NCBI GenBank assembly: GCA_039621445.1
Contig: CP154956.1
Location: 55,521,419-55,585,418, forward strand
From: Euglena gracilis
Lineage: Eukaryota; Euglenida; Euglenophyceae; Euglenales
DNA: 64,000 nt
Direction of reading: 5' to 3'
The notes beneath the pieces were generated by a model. It was not told the origin of the DNA and made no database searches. It saw only the letters and a program-made list of their open reading frames with translations. Shown here one piece after another: positions 10,573-29,137 of this stretch. Positions within the stretch are counted from its first letter, which is position 1, and every line of letters starts with the position of its first letter. Position numbers and translations under genes: made by a program.

Positions 10573-13292
10573 ATGCCTGCCGATGCGTCGCCTGTGGAAT
10601 TGGTCCTGAACATGAGGGGCCTCCGCGCCTATTTGCAAGGAGGTCGACCTCGTTCGGGATGGGACCTATTCCACGATGCCTTCGTGGATCGTGATGCTGG
10701 TGCCCAAGGCATTGTTTCACTGTGCTGCATGGTGCGGCTGAATCGACGTTCACGTCGCACACTGGAAGCGGTGCGGGAGGCCTACATGCGGTCTCCCTCC
10801 CACCGTCCACGTGGCTGACCGTCCACGGTGGCTGGGACAGCTCGCCACTGGGGCGTATGCTGTGTGGCGTACACTGCATCGACAGGCGCAACCCGTCGCA
10901 GACCCCAGTACAGTGGCCGAGAACACCCCCAGCATGCGGGCGCTGCAACAGCTTCCGAGGGCAATGAGGAGAACGCTACGGCACACTGGCATCGTGGGTC
11001 GTACGGAGGTGCCGGTTGCAGCCCGGGCAGCGGTGGCGGCGCGGGACATCCTGGCCTCCCTGCGGAACCACCAGGTTGTCCTCTGGTTGGACAACTTCTG
11101 CTGGCTACGCTGGGGAACCGACCCGGCCACATCAAACCTGAGCCAGAACCTCACTGCTTTTGGAACAATGCAGGGCATACTGATGTGTGTGCATGATGCA
11201 ACAAATCACTGGTTGGATCCTGAAGCAGTTTACTGCAAAAAGTTAGGTGAATGGTAATGAAGCGGAAAACCGCTTCAGTAGTACTCAATATGTTTGCAGG
11301 GTTGTTTGCGTCTCCATTGCAGGAAATGAATGATTCAGATGGTAACACCCGGACTTTGCACTGCTGCCGTTTTCTGCAGCTGGAGAACCTGTTGCAACGA
11401 CAGGGGACGAGGACACGCTCCTTGACCTTCCCTGTGTCACCAGGACATCCTGAGCTGAGCGACCTCATCGGCAACCTGGAGGTGGTGGCGTCCTCCTGTT
11501 GTACCGCATCCTTGCTGCTGCACCAAGCCGTGGGTCGGATACGACGGATGCAGCTGACGGAGACGTCGATCAGAGTACCGCTGGATGTGGCGCGGACCGA
11601 CATGCGGTCCCTACAATGGCGGCCGCTGTCGCTGACCGAGCAGGTGGTGTCAGCCAACCTGGACTTGTTGCTGGTGCTGCAGACGGCCAGGTCGCTGCCA
11701 CACCTCACTCGTCGCCAGACGCCGCTGCTGGTGGATGAGAACATCCACTACAGGTGCCTGAGGCTGCTGTACTCTGCGTCAGCATCGCGGTACTACGTGT
11801 CCCGCTACCTGGCCGAGGTCCCGCTGCTGTATGGCATCTGGCACGCGTACAAGCACACGATGACCATCGTGTACCGGGCGTTCTTCCCGGTGCTGGCCCA
11901 CCTGGAGGTCTCCCCCGGTGACCACCACCTGACGAGCAGCCTGCGGAGTCACCGGAAGGTGCTGTACATGGAGAAGCTGGTTGCCAGCCTTCTGTTGTCC
12001 CGCGAGTCGGTCATATCCCATTCTGAATCGCTTATAGTACATGTGAAGCGTTTTTCCGCTTGCTTTGCCCCACTCGTGACATTTCAGGATGTACGTGACA
12101 TGCTATGTGCGATTCAGGAGTCAATTGACGACGAGAATGCACGACTGGACTCGCTCTGGGACAACACGAGCAGAACAACAACAGCAACTCCGCTCGTACC
12201 CGTACCAGCTGCTGCTGGGGCTGTGGCACATCCTGGTGTTCTATGCCCCCGCATTGCTGCACCTGGGCCACGAGGTCCGACAGTGTACCTGGAGGGGGAG
12301 ACCCGAGGACGAGGTGAAAGGCACCACCGCTCGCCTGGTGCTGCAGAAGTGCCTCCTGCTGCTGATGCACCTGGAGCGCCTGATGGGCCCCGGAAGGCCG
12401 CCGTCGGAGTACCAGCGGACCATCTCCCTGGCCCTGCTGGGGTGGCAGGATTGGATGTCCCGACTGCCTGGCTGCGTGTTCGTGGAGGAGGCTGGTGAGG
12501 CCATGCTGTCGAGGCTGTCCTCTGCCTGCAAGCGGAATCCCCACGTGACCAGCTTCGAGGGTACGCTGCACCTGTTCCTGAACCTCGGCGCCCCTCCGGT
12601 GAGGCTTACCACAGCCGTGGCAGTCTCCGGAAGCAGCTGGTGCAGGAGATGGCACGTCGTGTTCGCGGCCTGGTTGGCAGCCCTGGTGGCCGTCCATTTC
12701 CGAAGAGGGTGGACAGCACAACCGTGCGGTGGCTGGTGGACCCTGAGACCTACCCCACCTGGATGGCACCGGTACCACCACCAACGCGGATGACAACTGA
12801 GCAGCTGCTGCCTGTCCTGCAACACTCCGTCCAGACGCTGGTCCGAGGACAGCGCCTCGCAACTGACGTGGAGGATTGGCTCAGGACCAACGTGGGTTGT
12901 GTTGATCCAGATCTTCTGCAAGAAAGAGAAGAGGCGATGAACCCCTTTCTTGCGCGCAGAAGAAGCGGCGCTGCCACAGCGGAGCTTCCTCTTCAGCGTC
13001 CCGATGAAGCGGAAAACCGCTTGCACGACACGGATGAAGCGGAGAACTGCTTCGATATCGACCCAGCTGACATGGAGGTGGTACAGGCCTCAGTGGTGGT
13101 GGGTGACCAGGAGGAAGGCAGCAGTTTAGCAGTTTGTACGAGCCACCGGAGTCCCTCTACGAGCCACCCGGTGACTTGTCGGACGGCTACGTGTCCGCGG
13201 GGGCCTCTGACAGATTGGACTGGCTGGGATCACTGCAAGGCAGTGATGTATCCGATGCTTCGTCGGACGTCTCCGTAGCAGTGGTGTGTTAA
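10573..13292 (+). CDS. E1 gene 1: candidate transposase of a new family (frame-disrupted, at least one intron)
   Basis: The start Met (MPADASPVELVLNM) aligns with the start of the E2 homologue. Conserved between the two are RLNRRSRRTLEAVREAY, VLWLDNFCWLRWGTDP (about 11090-11135), LLVDENIHYRCLRLLYS (11730-11780) and VPLLYGIWHAYKHT (11818-11860). The Asp and Glu residues in these boxes are candidates for catalytic metal ligands; that is inference. An intron from about 11178 to 11380 holds a palindrome. A 51-nt intron may lie at 12037-12087. The frame shifts near 10815 (tandem duplication of ACCGTCCACGTGGCTG), 12170, 12600 and 13125 (8-bp duplication of GCAGTTTA/G). The C-terminus is acidic (GDLSDGYVSAGASDR). 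It is the largest gene of the element, and no known transposase superfamily is recognised. Confidence 0.65.
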
Positions 13293-13659
13293 TGCGTCCT
13301 GATTGCGGATTGCGCAGATATGTGTTGTACTTACGGTGTTTGGGACACGTAGGGTTCACACGCTGGATACTACTACCTAATACGAAGGCAAATATGAGCA
13401 TACCGGACCATGAACACGAAAGACAACGGGAAACAGGATACCTTTTTTAAACCTGGTGCTGTTTGGTCCAGGTAGGCAGTGTAAAATGGAGACTGTTTGG
13501 CAAAGAGCGACCAACATTAAAAAAATTAACCAATTCCGCTGTGTTTCATAAGTTCTTTTTCGAAATAAATGACGCAAATCCTTTCATCCCAGCCTTGTTT
13601 TCCACAGATTGGATGTTTATGTACATATTTTTCAATTGCTTCTTCACAGACCAGTACAC

Positions 13660-15617
13660 ATGCCTCCGAAGAAGCTGGCGAAGGCAGACACCACGGGACA
13701 GTCGATCCCGAAGCTGCTGGAAGATGAAGAGATGTGGTTGCAGAGGGAACAGGGTTAGATTTGTGATTCCTTTTGCTGAATGAACAGATTGTTTTGGTTT
13801 GTCTGGCAAGAATACCCTCAATAGAAAGACTTCTGTTGACATTCTCCACTGAAGATGTGTGTTTGACGTACATTGACAGACAAAAAACAACTTCGGTGCA
13901 CTAATGAAGCGGAAACACGCTTCATTGCCGAGAATTGTATTATTTCTCCCAAAAAAGAAATGTAACTTAACTGACCCTGTAGTTGGGCAGCTGGTCCTGG
14001 ACGTTGACCTCAGCCGGGGGCAAGTCCGGCGGCCCCGTCAGGAGCACGTGAACGACCTCATCAAGGAGCTGAAGAACAATCCGCCGCAGGAGCTGGTGCT
14101 GACAGTGTGGCCGGAGAGAGGTGTCCACCAGCCCCCTCCATATTGTGTTTGCCGTTCCTGTGGATCATACCTCCTAGCTTCGAGTTGGTTGTTCGTCGGA
14201 AGTGGGTTGGCACTTTAGACATAGTTTCTGTGTTTCTCTGTTTCATCATGTGCAAACATTTTTCATACGTTGTGTGGGTTTCTGAATGTATTCCCCTCTT
14301 CGCAGCTACGGGGAAGTGGGTCATCCTGAGTGGTCAACATCGTTTCCTGGCCGCGTCGGCCATCGCCGACGCCGCCATCGCCGATGCCCGGCGAGCTCCA
14401 GCCTTCACGGAGAGGTTCCGGTGCAAGGTGGTGAAGGAGAACACCAGCATCATCGAGCGCCAGCAGCTGGCCGGCAGGTTGCAGGCCATGGACGGCAACG
14501 TCATGGACATGACCCTGGCCGATCGCCTGCAGTGGCTGCTGAAGGAGGACACCCACAACCGGGAGATTGCCGAGGCGGAAGGAGTGGCGTACAACCCCAC
14601 CAAGACGGAGCTGTTGAAGAACGTGTACAGCAAGACGGGATGCCGGGAGACCGTGGACGGTGCCCTGGTATGATCTGTCTGCTATGGATGATTGTGCACC
14701 ACAGAATGATTATATGATTTTTGATGATTGATGGAATATTCAGTTTCTGGTCAGTTTGTTATTGGTGCTTTTCAAATGTGATCGCAGATGGAAGCATTTT
14801 TCCACTTCATTATCCTCTCTTTTTAATTTTTACCTTTCTCAGGGTACGTGGGTGAAGGCCATGATCCCGGTTACGGAGTGGGTGCTACAGAGTGGGAGCG
14901 AAGCCGTCGAGGTGGTGAAGAGGATGGAGGGTCGTGGTGGGGACCGTGTGTCCCCACACACGTTCAAGTGCCTGGAGGCCATCTACCACCCGGACGACTA
15001 CGCGGAGCTGGCCCAGGTGATGTTGGACGAGAAGGCCAAGCCCACCACCCAGCGACTGGTCCAGGCTCCACATTCTACATTCCACATTTGGGGATGGTTG
15101 TGAATCTCGAAAAATAAAAGGAAATATTGCATTCACAATGCAGAAAGGAAGCGTGTTTCCGCTTCGTGTATCAATTTTCGTTTTTTAAAGCATGATTGTG
15201 TTCACAACATTCACCCACACATCCAAAATACAAAATGGAGTCTGCTGCCAAGCAGGAGACGGCAAAGCTGGTGTGTCGGAGGACCTGGACGTGGCTGCTG
15301 CAGCACCCGGAGCTGGATGCCGACGTCCTTCACCCGTCCAGAAGTGTGTACTGTTCAATTATTTGCTTGCATTAATCATATGCGTGCACGTCTGAAGAAC
15401 TGCTGGCTTTCCCATACACAATACAGGGATGAAATGCAGTCTGTGTCATGAAGCGTTTTTCTGCTTCACTTTGTCAATTTGTCTTGTTTTTGCAGAGGAC
15501 CTGGCGCAGGTGGCCGCGCTGGAGACCGCCCTGCAGCCGGAGCACGTGAAGGTGCCGATGACCGGGGTGAAGTGGAGATGGTCGCCCGAAGCCCCCTGTG
15601 CGGGGACCAACTTCTGA
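13660..15617 (+). CDS. E1 gene 2: ParB/sulfiredoxin-fold-like DNA-binding protein (six exons)
   Basis: Exons with matching GT/AG borders and phases are 13660-13753, 13983-14120, 14306-14667, 14843-15058, 15256-15343 and 15496-15617. Exon 2 encodes DLSRGQVRRPRQEHVNDL and exon 3 starts with TGKWVILSGQHRFLAASAIA, which matches the ParB box (the G-[EQ]-x-R motif) and its upstream strand. Next come a helical, basic-acidic region with LADRLQWLLKEDTHNREIA and a later exon with CRRTWTWLLQHPELD. ParB proteins bind short palindromes (parS), so the element's own palindromes are obvious candidate targets; this is inference. Both E1 and E2 have a stop shortly after a conserved CAG box, but the frame could continue into gene 3 by splicing. 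Introns 1, 3, 4 and 5 each contain one palindrome. Confidence 0.72.
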
Positions 15618-15705
15618 TTTGTAAAAAGCATTGTCGTTCCCTAGCCAGCAGTGAATGCACCTCCGCCTGTGAATGCATGCACTCCCCTCTCGGATGTGTT
15701 GTCAG

Positions 15706-17821
15706 TTGTCCCCCGTCATTGGCCACCGGTCGAGGTTGTGCGCCGCGCGCCGCTGTGGGCAGACCCCCAGTACGAGGGCCTGAGGCAGCGGCTGCTGGGC
15801 CCGGTGATGGAGCCCGTCGTCAAGATCGGGGGCGTCTTCGGCACCCTGGACCTGCACGGGATGAGCCTGCCTGGCCGTGGAACGTCAACGCCCGGGAAGT
15901 CCAAGAAGCCGGAGGAGGAGGTGTCCAGCACCCAGGAGATCTCCACGCCAGGCCGGGCCACGGCCAAGCGGGCTGCCCAGCCCGAGGCGCAGAAAACCGG
16001 CCTCATCCACGTGGTGCCCATGCAGTCCACGGACAACGCCTGGCCGAAGGACCTCCGTCTGCTGGACCTGGGGGCAGTGGTGGTGGAGGTGGAGCCCCAG
16101 CAGTTCGCCGACGAGGACAGCGTGCATACCGAGGTGTTCAGGCTCATGCTGACGGGGGTGCCCATGATCGCCGTCGGGAGGGATATCGACCTGCGAGATC
16201 TCCAGGCGCGGCTGACGAAGATGCTGGCCAATGAGATGACCGTCTTCCGCAAAGACATCGTCCTCTTCATCCCGCAGCCGGGGCCCGACCCGGAGTGGAT
16301 CTGGGCGAAAAGGACCCTGTCCGTGTTCACCACCAACAAGAAGACCATGAAGGTGCACCATCAATTTCATTTTATGATGAAGCGGAAAAACGCTTCATGC
16401 TAATGAGAACAGTTCTTTTCTTTTCATGTCTATGACATAATGAGTGCATACGTGTACCTCGGACAAAACAGAAAATCCCTGTCCCTTCCCCTCGTAGGAC
16501 CCCGGCCAGATCACCTTGCAGGGGATGCACCAGGTCCCGGATTGCACTTGGCATGCCAGTTGTCTTGTTGTCTTCAATTTTCGGAACTTCAAGCATAAAC
16601 TTGTGTGCTTGTTGTTGAGGCCGATGGCAACCAACGTCGTTAGCGATGTCTGTTTTGAAGTGCAACCCGGTGCACCCGACGTTGCCCATCTTGTTCCTGT
16701 GGAGGTTGTCTGGTGGTTCCTGCGGCGGCTGGAGGTGGCCACCGCCGACTGGGTGATGGTGCTGAGTTCCCGACCGGTGCTGTCCGCCCAGCTGGCCGTG
16801 CGGGCGGGCAGCGCCATCAACCTGCTGTGGGGCGTGCCGGCCCTCCTCTCCGACGACGCAGAGGCCCAGCAGCGCTGCCTGGAGGACATCGGCCGCGAAA
16901 TGAGGGTGGCCGACGGGCTACCGCCGGTGATCTGGGTGCAGGGTGGCCCAGGCTTCTGTCCCATACTTTCACCGAACTTCAACTTCACATGGTTTGACAT
17001 TGAACAAATGCAAATGGAAATCACCTGGATCATACGGCGTATTTTTTCTAGATTTGACGATTGAAGCGTAAAAATGCTTCGAATTACTTTACTGAAATTT
17101 TTACTGTTTTGTATCTGCATTCCCATTCCATTCCGATTCTGGACAAGGCAATTTCATTGGGTTGCCCTGTGGCCAAGGACGTCCACCTGAGGATCATCCG
17201 CCACGTGGCCCTGAACGTGTCCGGGTACATCCCGGAGGGGACGGAGACGACCGCCACAGCGCCGACGCAGGGGGAGCCCCCGGCCAAGCAGGGCGGCCGG
17301 GACCCGAAGGACTTCAAGTTCAAGGAGACCAAAGAGTCCCAGGACAAGCCCAAAGAGAAGGAGACCAAGGACAAGCCGGACAAGAAGACCAAGGACACGC
17401 CCAAGAAGGGCGCCCGCGGGAAGCAGTCCGCCTCCTCGCAGCAGCCGGCCCGTCTCTCCTACGAGTCGTCCCCGGAACCGCCGGAGCGCCCGACACACAG
17501 GGGACTGCCTAATTCTGAATTGTCTGTTATGTATGGTTCCTTATGGCACGTTTCCGGTTGGCATTAATTTAACAATTCCGTTTGATGAAGCGTTTTCCCG
17601 CTTCCTTATGGATTAATGCGTGTATTTTTGTAAGATTGGAAATGCGTTCGTTGTTCTGCTGTAAATTGATTTAATGGACACTCAACACAATGAGATCTAA
17701 TGAAGACCGTTGCCTGCGTTATCTGCAATCCACCCCTCCTGTCTGTCTGCACCGCTCCCTGTTGTCGAGGAAGCGGTCCGCCCTGGAGAACATCCAGGAG
17801 ATGCTGGTTGATGACGAGTGA
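15706..17821 (+). CDS. E1 gene 3: unknown element protein with Lys/Glu-rich tail (multi-exon)
   Basis: Likely exons are 15706-16352, 16498-16533, about 16620-16939, about 17175-17475 and about 17778-17821, ending in a TGA that aligns with the E2 stop. Conserved boxes shared with E2 are APLWADPQYEGLRQRLL, LDLGAVVVEVE followed by LTGVPMIAVGR, VEVVWWFLRRLEVATADW and MRVADGLPPVIWVQ. The fourth exon encodes a charged tail (KETKESQDKPKEKETKDK), as expected for a nuclear or nucleic-acid-associated protein. The last exon encodes ENIQEMLVDDE. Introns 1, 3 and 4 carry one palindrome each. I recognise no family; it may be the C-terminal half of gene 2 if the stop at 15615-15617 is skipped by splicing. 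Confidence 0.65.
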
Positions 17822-19074
17822 GCGGGCGGCTGCGGCGGCCGCGGTGGCAGCGGGCGGCTGGTGCCGCCAGCGAGGGAGGGACAAGCGAGACCCAGACCCA
17901 CACCGGACCAGACCCATACGCACATCCAGACCCAGTCCCCAACCCTGCGCACACCTCTCTACATCACAACCACCCATTTCGCCGTGTCTTTCCTTTGTGT
18001 TTGTCTTTGGCATGGCTGCGGACTTGGGGGCTGTGGGGTTTGTTCCAGCTGTGACCTTTGATTTGAGAATCAAAGATATAAATCCACAACATGCTCGGTT
18101 TATGGCACTTTTCTTCGGGATACAATGCATAATACTGTTCGTTGCAGGATTCAAATACGTTTGTTGGGTAGTTCAAGTTTACCATATGTCATTACATTCT
18201 GCATTCAGTTCGTTCAGTGATGTTCGCAATGGCAGTTCCAATATAATATAGTTGAAATGGACTAAATTTTTCCTCTTTTGATTTGAGAAAGCGGAAACCC
18301 GCTTCATCAGTTTCTTGTTGCGTTTTTGCAGGTTTTCCCTCCTACCCGCTTACGATGGCTGTGTGCTCAAGCGCGGGGTTTGATTACAGGTCTGTTTTGT
18401 TCTGTGTCTTACATTTATATACCATTTGTTGTGACTGCAATGTCTTTTGGAGTGCACTAGCTAAACTTAATGTCAATGATTACTGCTGAGTTGGTGCGAT
18501 TCATCACACCCCTCCGGAAATGCTGAAAGAATGTATTTGGGCATTATTACTCATTGTTTGAATTGTATCCTCTTCCATCTGATTTGTCATATAATTTTTC
18601 AGTGTCTCATTAAAGCGGTTTTCCGCTTCCTTTGCGTTTCTGGAAAATTTTGTTTACTTTGCACTGCTATTCCGCTGCGCATTAATCTTCTAATGTCTAT
18701 TTTAGTGACCTGTGCATGCTTTTGAAGCGGAATGCCATTTTTACCGCTTCCTATATTTTGTATTTATTATTTTTCCCCCTTTGCAGGGGGTTTCGCCGCC
18801 TTCTGCCTCTGGCGGCAGCCGACATGAGGTGTGTGTTTGCACTTTATTGCTGTCTTTGAAATTTCTGTAGGGTTTTCGTTCATTTAGACTAAATTTCAAA
18901 ATTTAAGTGGCGTTTTAGGTTGTTTTTGGAGTTTTCAAAACTTCGTTACGGCAAGCCAAACGGCCACTCAGAAATGACCTAAATCGGAACCCTTTCTAAA
19001 ACCTTCAAAAAAAGCATGCCATTTTTGGAAGCGTTTTTCCGCTTCCTTTTCCGTTTCGAGGGGGTTTAAATTTT
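17822..19074 (+). other. E1 3' region after gene 3, non-coding as far as seen
   Basis: No convincing exon. It holds palindrome copies at 18288, 18612, 18724 and 19028. The 18724 copy is interrupted by about nine bases between its half sites. Pyrimidine-rich tracts ending in TTTGCAG occur (18322-18332, 18775-18787), so short terminal exons that I cannot identify remain possible. Confidence 0.45.
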
Positions 19075-19096
19075 TGGGCAGTTTATGCCTCCTAAG
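19075..19096 (-). repeat. E1 right terminal inverted repeat
   Basis: The reverse complement starts CTTAGGAGGCATAAACTG and matches the left end without a mismatch for 22 bp. The base after it starts the 5-bp flank ACTGC. Confidence 0.9.
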
Positions 19097-19627
19097 ACTG
19101 CGGAAAAAATTTTCTGTGCTGGAGCACCGGTGGTGCAGCGGTGCTCCTCCGGTCTTCCGGGTGCACTAAATACAAATTGGGTGGGCTCCTCCTGGAAGGA
19201 AATGAGCTGGGATGATCAAACTACAGCCAAAACCTGCAAAACCCCCAATTAGCAAAATATGCCAAAAATGAAAATTTTAATTAAAACAGGGACCTAAAAT
19301 GCGAACAAAAGTGAGACCAAAATACTGTTCTTGTCAAGCCTCGCATAAGACGTTTCCCAAAATAGCACCCACCTCCCTCCCAGGGCGTCTCTCAAGCTGG
19401 AGGGAACCTCGAAGGGAGCTCACACACCCAACGTGCTTCGAAGAACAATTTGCTGGCCATGCAGCCAGCCCCCTGCCGGAGTGCCCCCAGACCCAAACAC
19501 GTGCCATTTCCTCCAACCACTGCCGTCACCTATTGTTTCACCAAAACGGCCATTTCTGGAGGAAACACCCGAGCCGGTGGGCGAAAAATTGCCGAAACGC
19601 CAGAAGAGAAATTTGACTTTAGGGGGG

Positions 19628-19726
19628 GTCCAGGTACCCCCCCCAACCCGTTGGGGTACCTGGACCCCTCCCTTGGCAGGATGGTGTGGTCCGGACCTCC
19701 CTTGGGGGAGGTCCGGACCACACCAT
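19628..19726. repeat. Two adjacent perfect hairpins
   Basis: The first pairs GTCCAGGTACCCC (19628-19640) with 19653-19665. The second pairs 21 bp (19681-19701, starting ATGGTGTGGTCCGGACC) with 19706-19726 around a 4-nt TTGG loop, without a mismatch. They lie about 530 bp right of the E1 end. Possibly they are small foldback insertions. Confidence 0.85.
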
Positions 19727-19879
19727 TGCTTACCAACCCCTGAGGGGCAGGGTGGCCAATTTCCACTTTCAAAAAACCAGTCACTTTCATTCAGTCAGTC
19801 ACTTTTCAAAAACTAGCACCCGCTTCCTATCACCCCCGCCCAAACAACAACACTTGGTTGTGGTGAAGGGGGGGTCTGT

Positions 19880-27720
<7,841 letters not shown>

Positions 27721-27779
27721 GGACGTTGGGCGAGTCGGAGCACCGCTGTAGAGAGGTTGGACCAATTGCGATATAATCG

Positions 27780-29130
27780 CGATACAATCACAGACCTGTT
27801 CACCACAGCGTGCAAACTGGGGACGGACCGAATCCCCCGCCCAAGGACATCAACCTTCAAAAAAGGCTTGGCTGCAGGTCAGTGAGGGCCCATCAAAAAG
27901 GCCCCATCAACGGGTTGTGCCACATCCCTGCACTCTTCATAACTGAGAATTTCCAATATTGTTGACATCAAACAATGGTAATTGATGGATTAACTACTTC
28001 GTATCTTCAGAAACGTATGTACACAAACACACAAAAACGGCCCGAGGATTCTTGGGGCTAATGGCTTGAGGATTCTTGGGGCTGAACTTTGCCACCAGAA
28101 TGTCATCAGCATCCGTCAAAGCACTGGAAAAAACCTCGAACCACATAACTATACCCCCAGGTTTAATGAAATCTGACAATAGCAGGCTGTTCTGGAGCAG
28201 GGTAATAAGTCGGGTCTGGGTGACAACGTAAGAAATTGGCATGCACCTTCCCCCCGCAGTTGTCGTGTGACAAATTGGGCAGCACAGAGGGGATGACAAC
28301 TGTCCACCCACTTCCTGAGGAGGTCCAGACTTCCCCGGGGGGTACCCAGACTAGACCAGGCGTGAATTTCTTCTCCTTTGGCGGCTTGCGTCAGTGGAAG
28401 AACAAGATATCGATCTAGATCCATTTCGAATCAAAATCCTTCATGCAAGAAGGGGTGACAATTTGGGCGGCCCAGAGGAGGATTACTACTGCCTAGGGAG
28501 GAAGGAAGGTGTGGCGGGCAATGGTTTTACGGGGGAAGAGGTCAATCCATCACAGGAGCGGCTTACACTGGCTCAGCGACATGAACCAACCACTAACATC
28601 GGCAAAGTGCAAACCGATGCGAAAAGCCTAAATGGCAAAAAGGAAACAAAAAAAGCCACGAAGCGAGTCCAGACTTTGGTCAAACAGCGATCATGCAGAG
28701 CGACTTGGAGAACACAGCATTTGTGTACGGGCTGGAAAGCAGTCAAACACATGCCACACGGCTCTTTCTTTCTTTCTTTCTTTGTCTTTGGCCATGCGAC
28801 TCTTTGAATCTATTCACAATGAAGTGTGAAGGTTGTTGCTGCAACAGGGTGTGCCCTCTTGTGCCGCCAAAGTCGACACGCCGCCTTCGCCACAAATGCT
28901 TCTTCTGCTCCAACAACCCCGAAGGTACGGCTTCAGACTCGTCCGGGGAGTCACCTTCGGGCTTCACTGGCAAAACTACCAAAACTCCAAGCAGGAAAAG
29001 CTTTGCAAACAGGCCCTGTGATTTTTTAAGACATCCTTACAAACCTTTATATTTCCTTCCTCCTTGAAAACCTTCAAAAAAGAGACTTTGTCGACCAAGC
29101 CGGGCTGTGCACATTTTTTCTGGACTGCCA
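27780..29130. other. No gene firmly recognised between genes A and B
   Basis: On - the stretch 28165-28045 is open and reads GIVMWFEVFSSALTDADD, then ILVAKFSPKNP, which is protein-like but has no clear splice borders. On + a Cys-rich open frame at 28819-29067 is probably chance. A (CTTT)n run lies at about 28765-28784. The border between genes A and B should fall in this area. Confidence 0.35.
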
Positions 29131-29137
29131 TTTACTG

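Larger units (their letters stand above)
8298..19045. repeat. E1-specific interspersed palindrome GAAGCGGNNNNCCGCTTC, about 24 copies
   Basis: Copies (some with one to three mismatches) start at 8298, 8522, 8916, 9235, 9555, 9796, 10139, 10419, 10508, 11259, 12045, 13006, 13036, 13906, 14791, 15148, 15450, 16379, 17063, 17587, 18288, 18612, 18724 (split by an insert) and 19028. The spacer is usually AAAA, TTTT or mixed A/T. I noticed no copies outside E1. Most introns of genes 2 and 3 hold one copy, and two copies lie in the gene 1 coding sequence. Arms of 7 bp make it a plausible dimeric-protein binding site or an RNA hairpin. Confidence 0.92.
8158..19096 (+). mobile_element. Element E1: 10.9-kb terminal-inverted-repeat element with GAAGCGG palindromes
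   Basis: The left end (CTTAGGAGGCATAAAC..., from 8158) and the right end (to 19096) are perfect inverted repeats for 22 bp. The flanks ACTTC (8153-8157) and ACTGC (19097-19101) differ at one of five bases, which suggests an old 5-bp target duplication. Inside are about 24 copies of GAAGCGGNNNNCCGCTTC and three + strand genes with introns: gene 1 (10573-13292), gene 2 (13660-15617) and gene 3 (15706-17821). E2 carries homologues of all three in the same order. I cannot assign the element to a named DNA transposon superfamily from its ends or its proteins. Gene 1 carries frame breaks, so this copy may no longer be active. Confidence 0.85.

Noticed and set aside
10573-13292. Gene 1 as a KDZ, CACTA or hAT transposase
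   Set aside because: I found none of the motifs that I can securely link to those families, and the 5-bp flank with CTTAGG ends does not fit CACTA or hAT.
17996-18251. Hydrophobic + strand frame in E1 (FFGIQCIILFVAGFKYVCW) as a membrane protein gene
   Set aside because: It lies after the gene 3 stop, has no counterpart in E2 and no splice support.
8298-19045. E1 palindromes as a CRISPR array
   Set aside because: Spacing is irregular and hundreds of bases long, genes and introns lie between the copies, no Cas genes are present, and the host is eukaryotic.
28819-29067. Cys-rich + strand frame starting MKCEGCCCNRVC as a small zinc or toxin-like protein
   Set aside because: No splice or composition support, no recognisable domain, and it overlaps an area of weak - strand coding signals.
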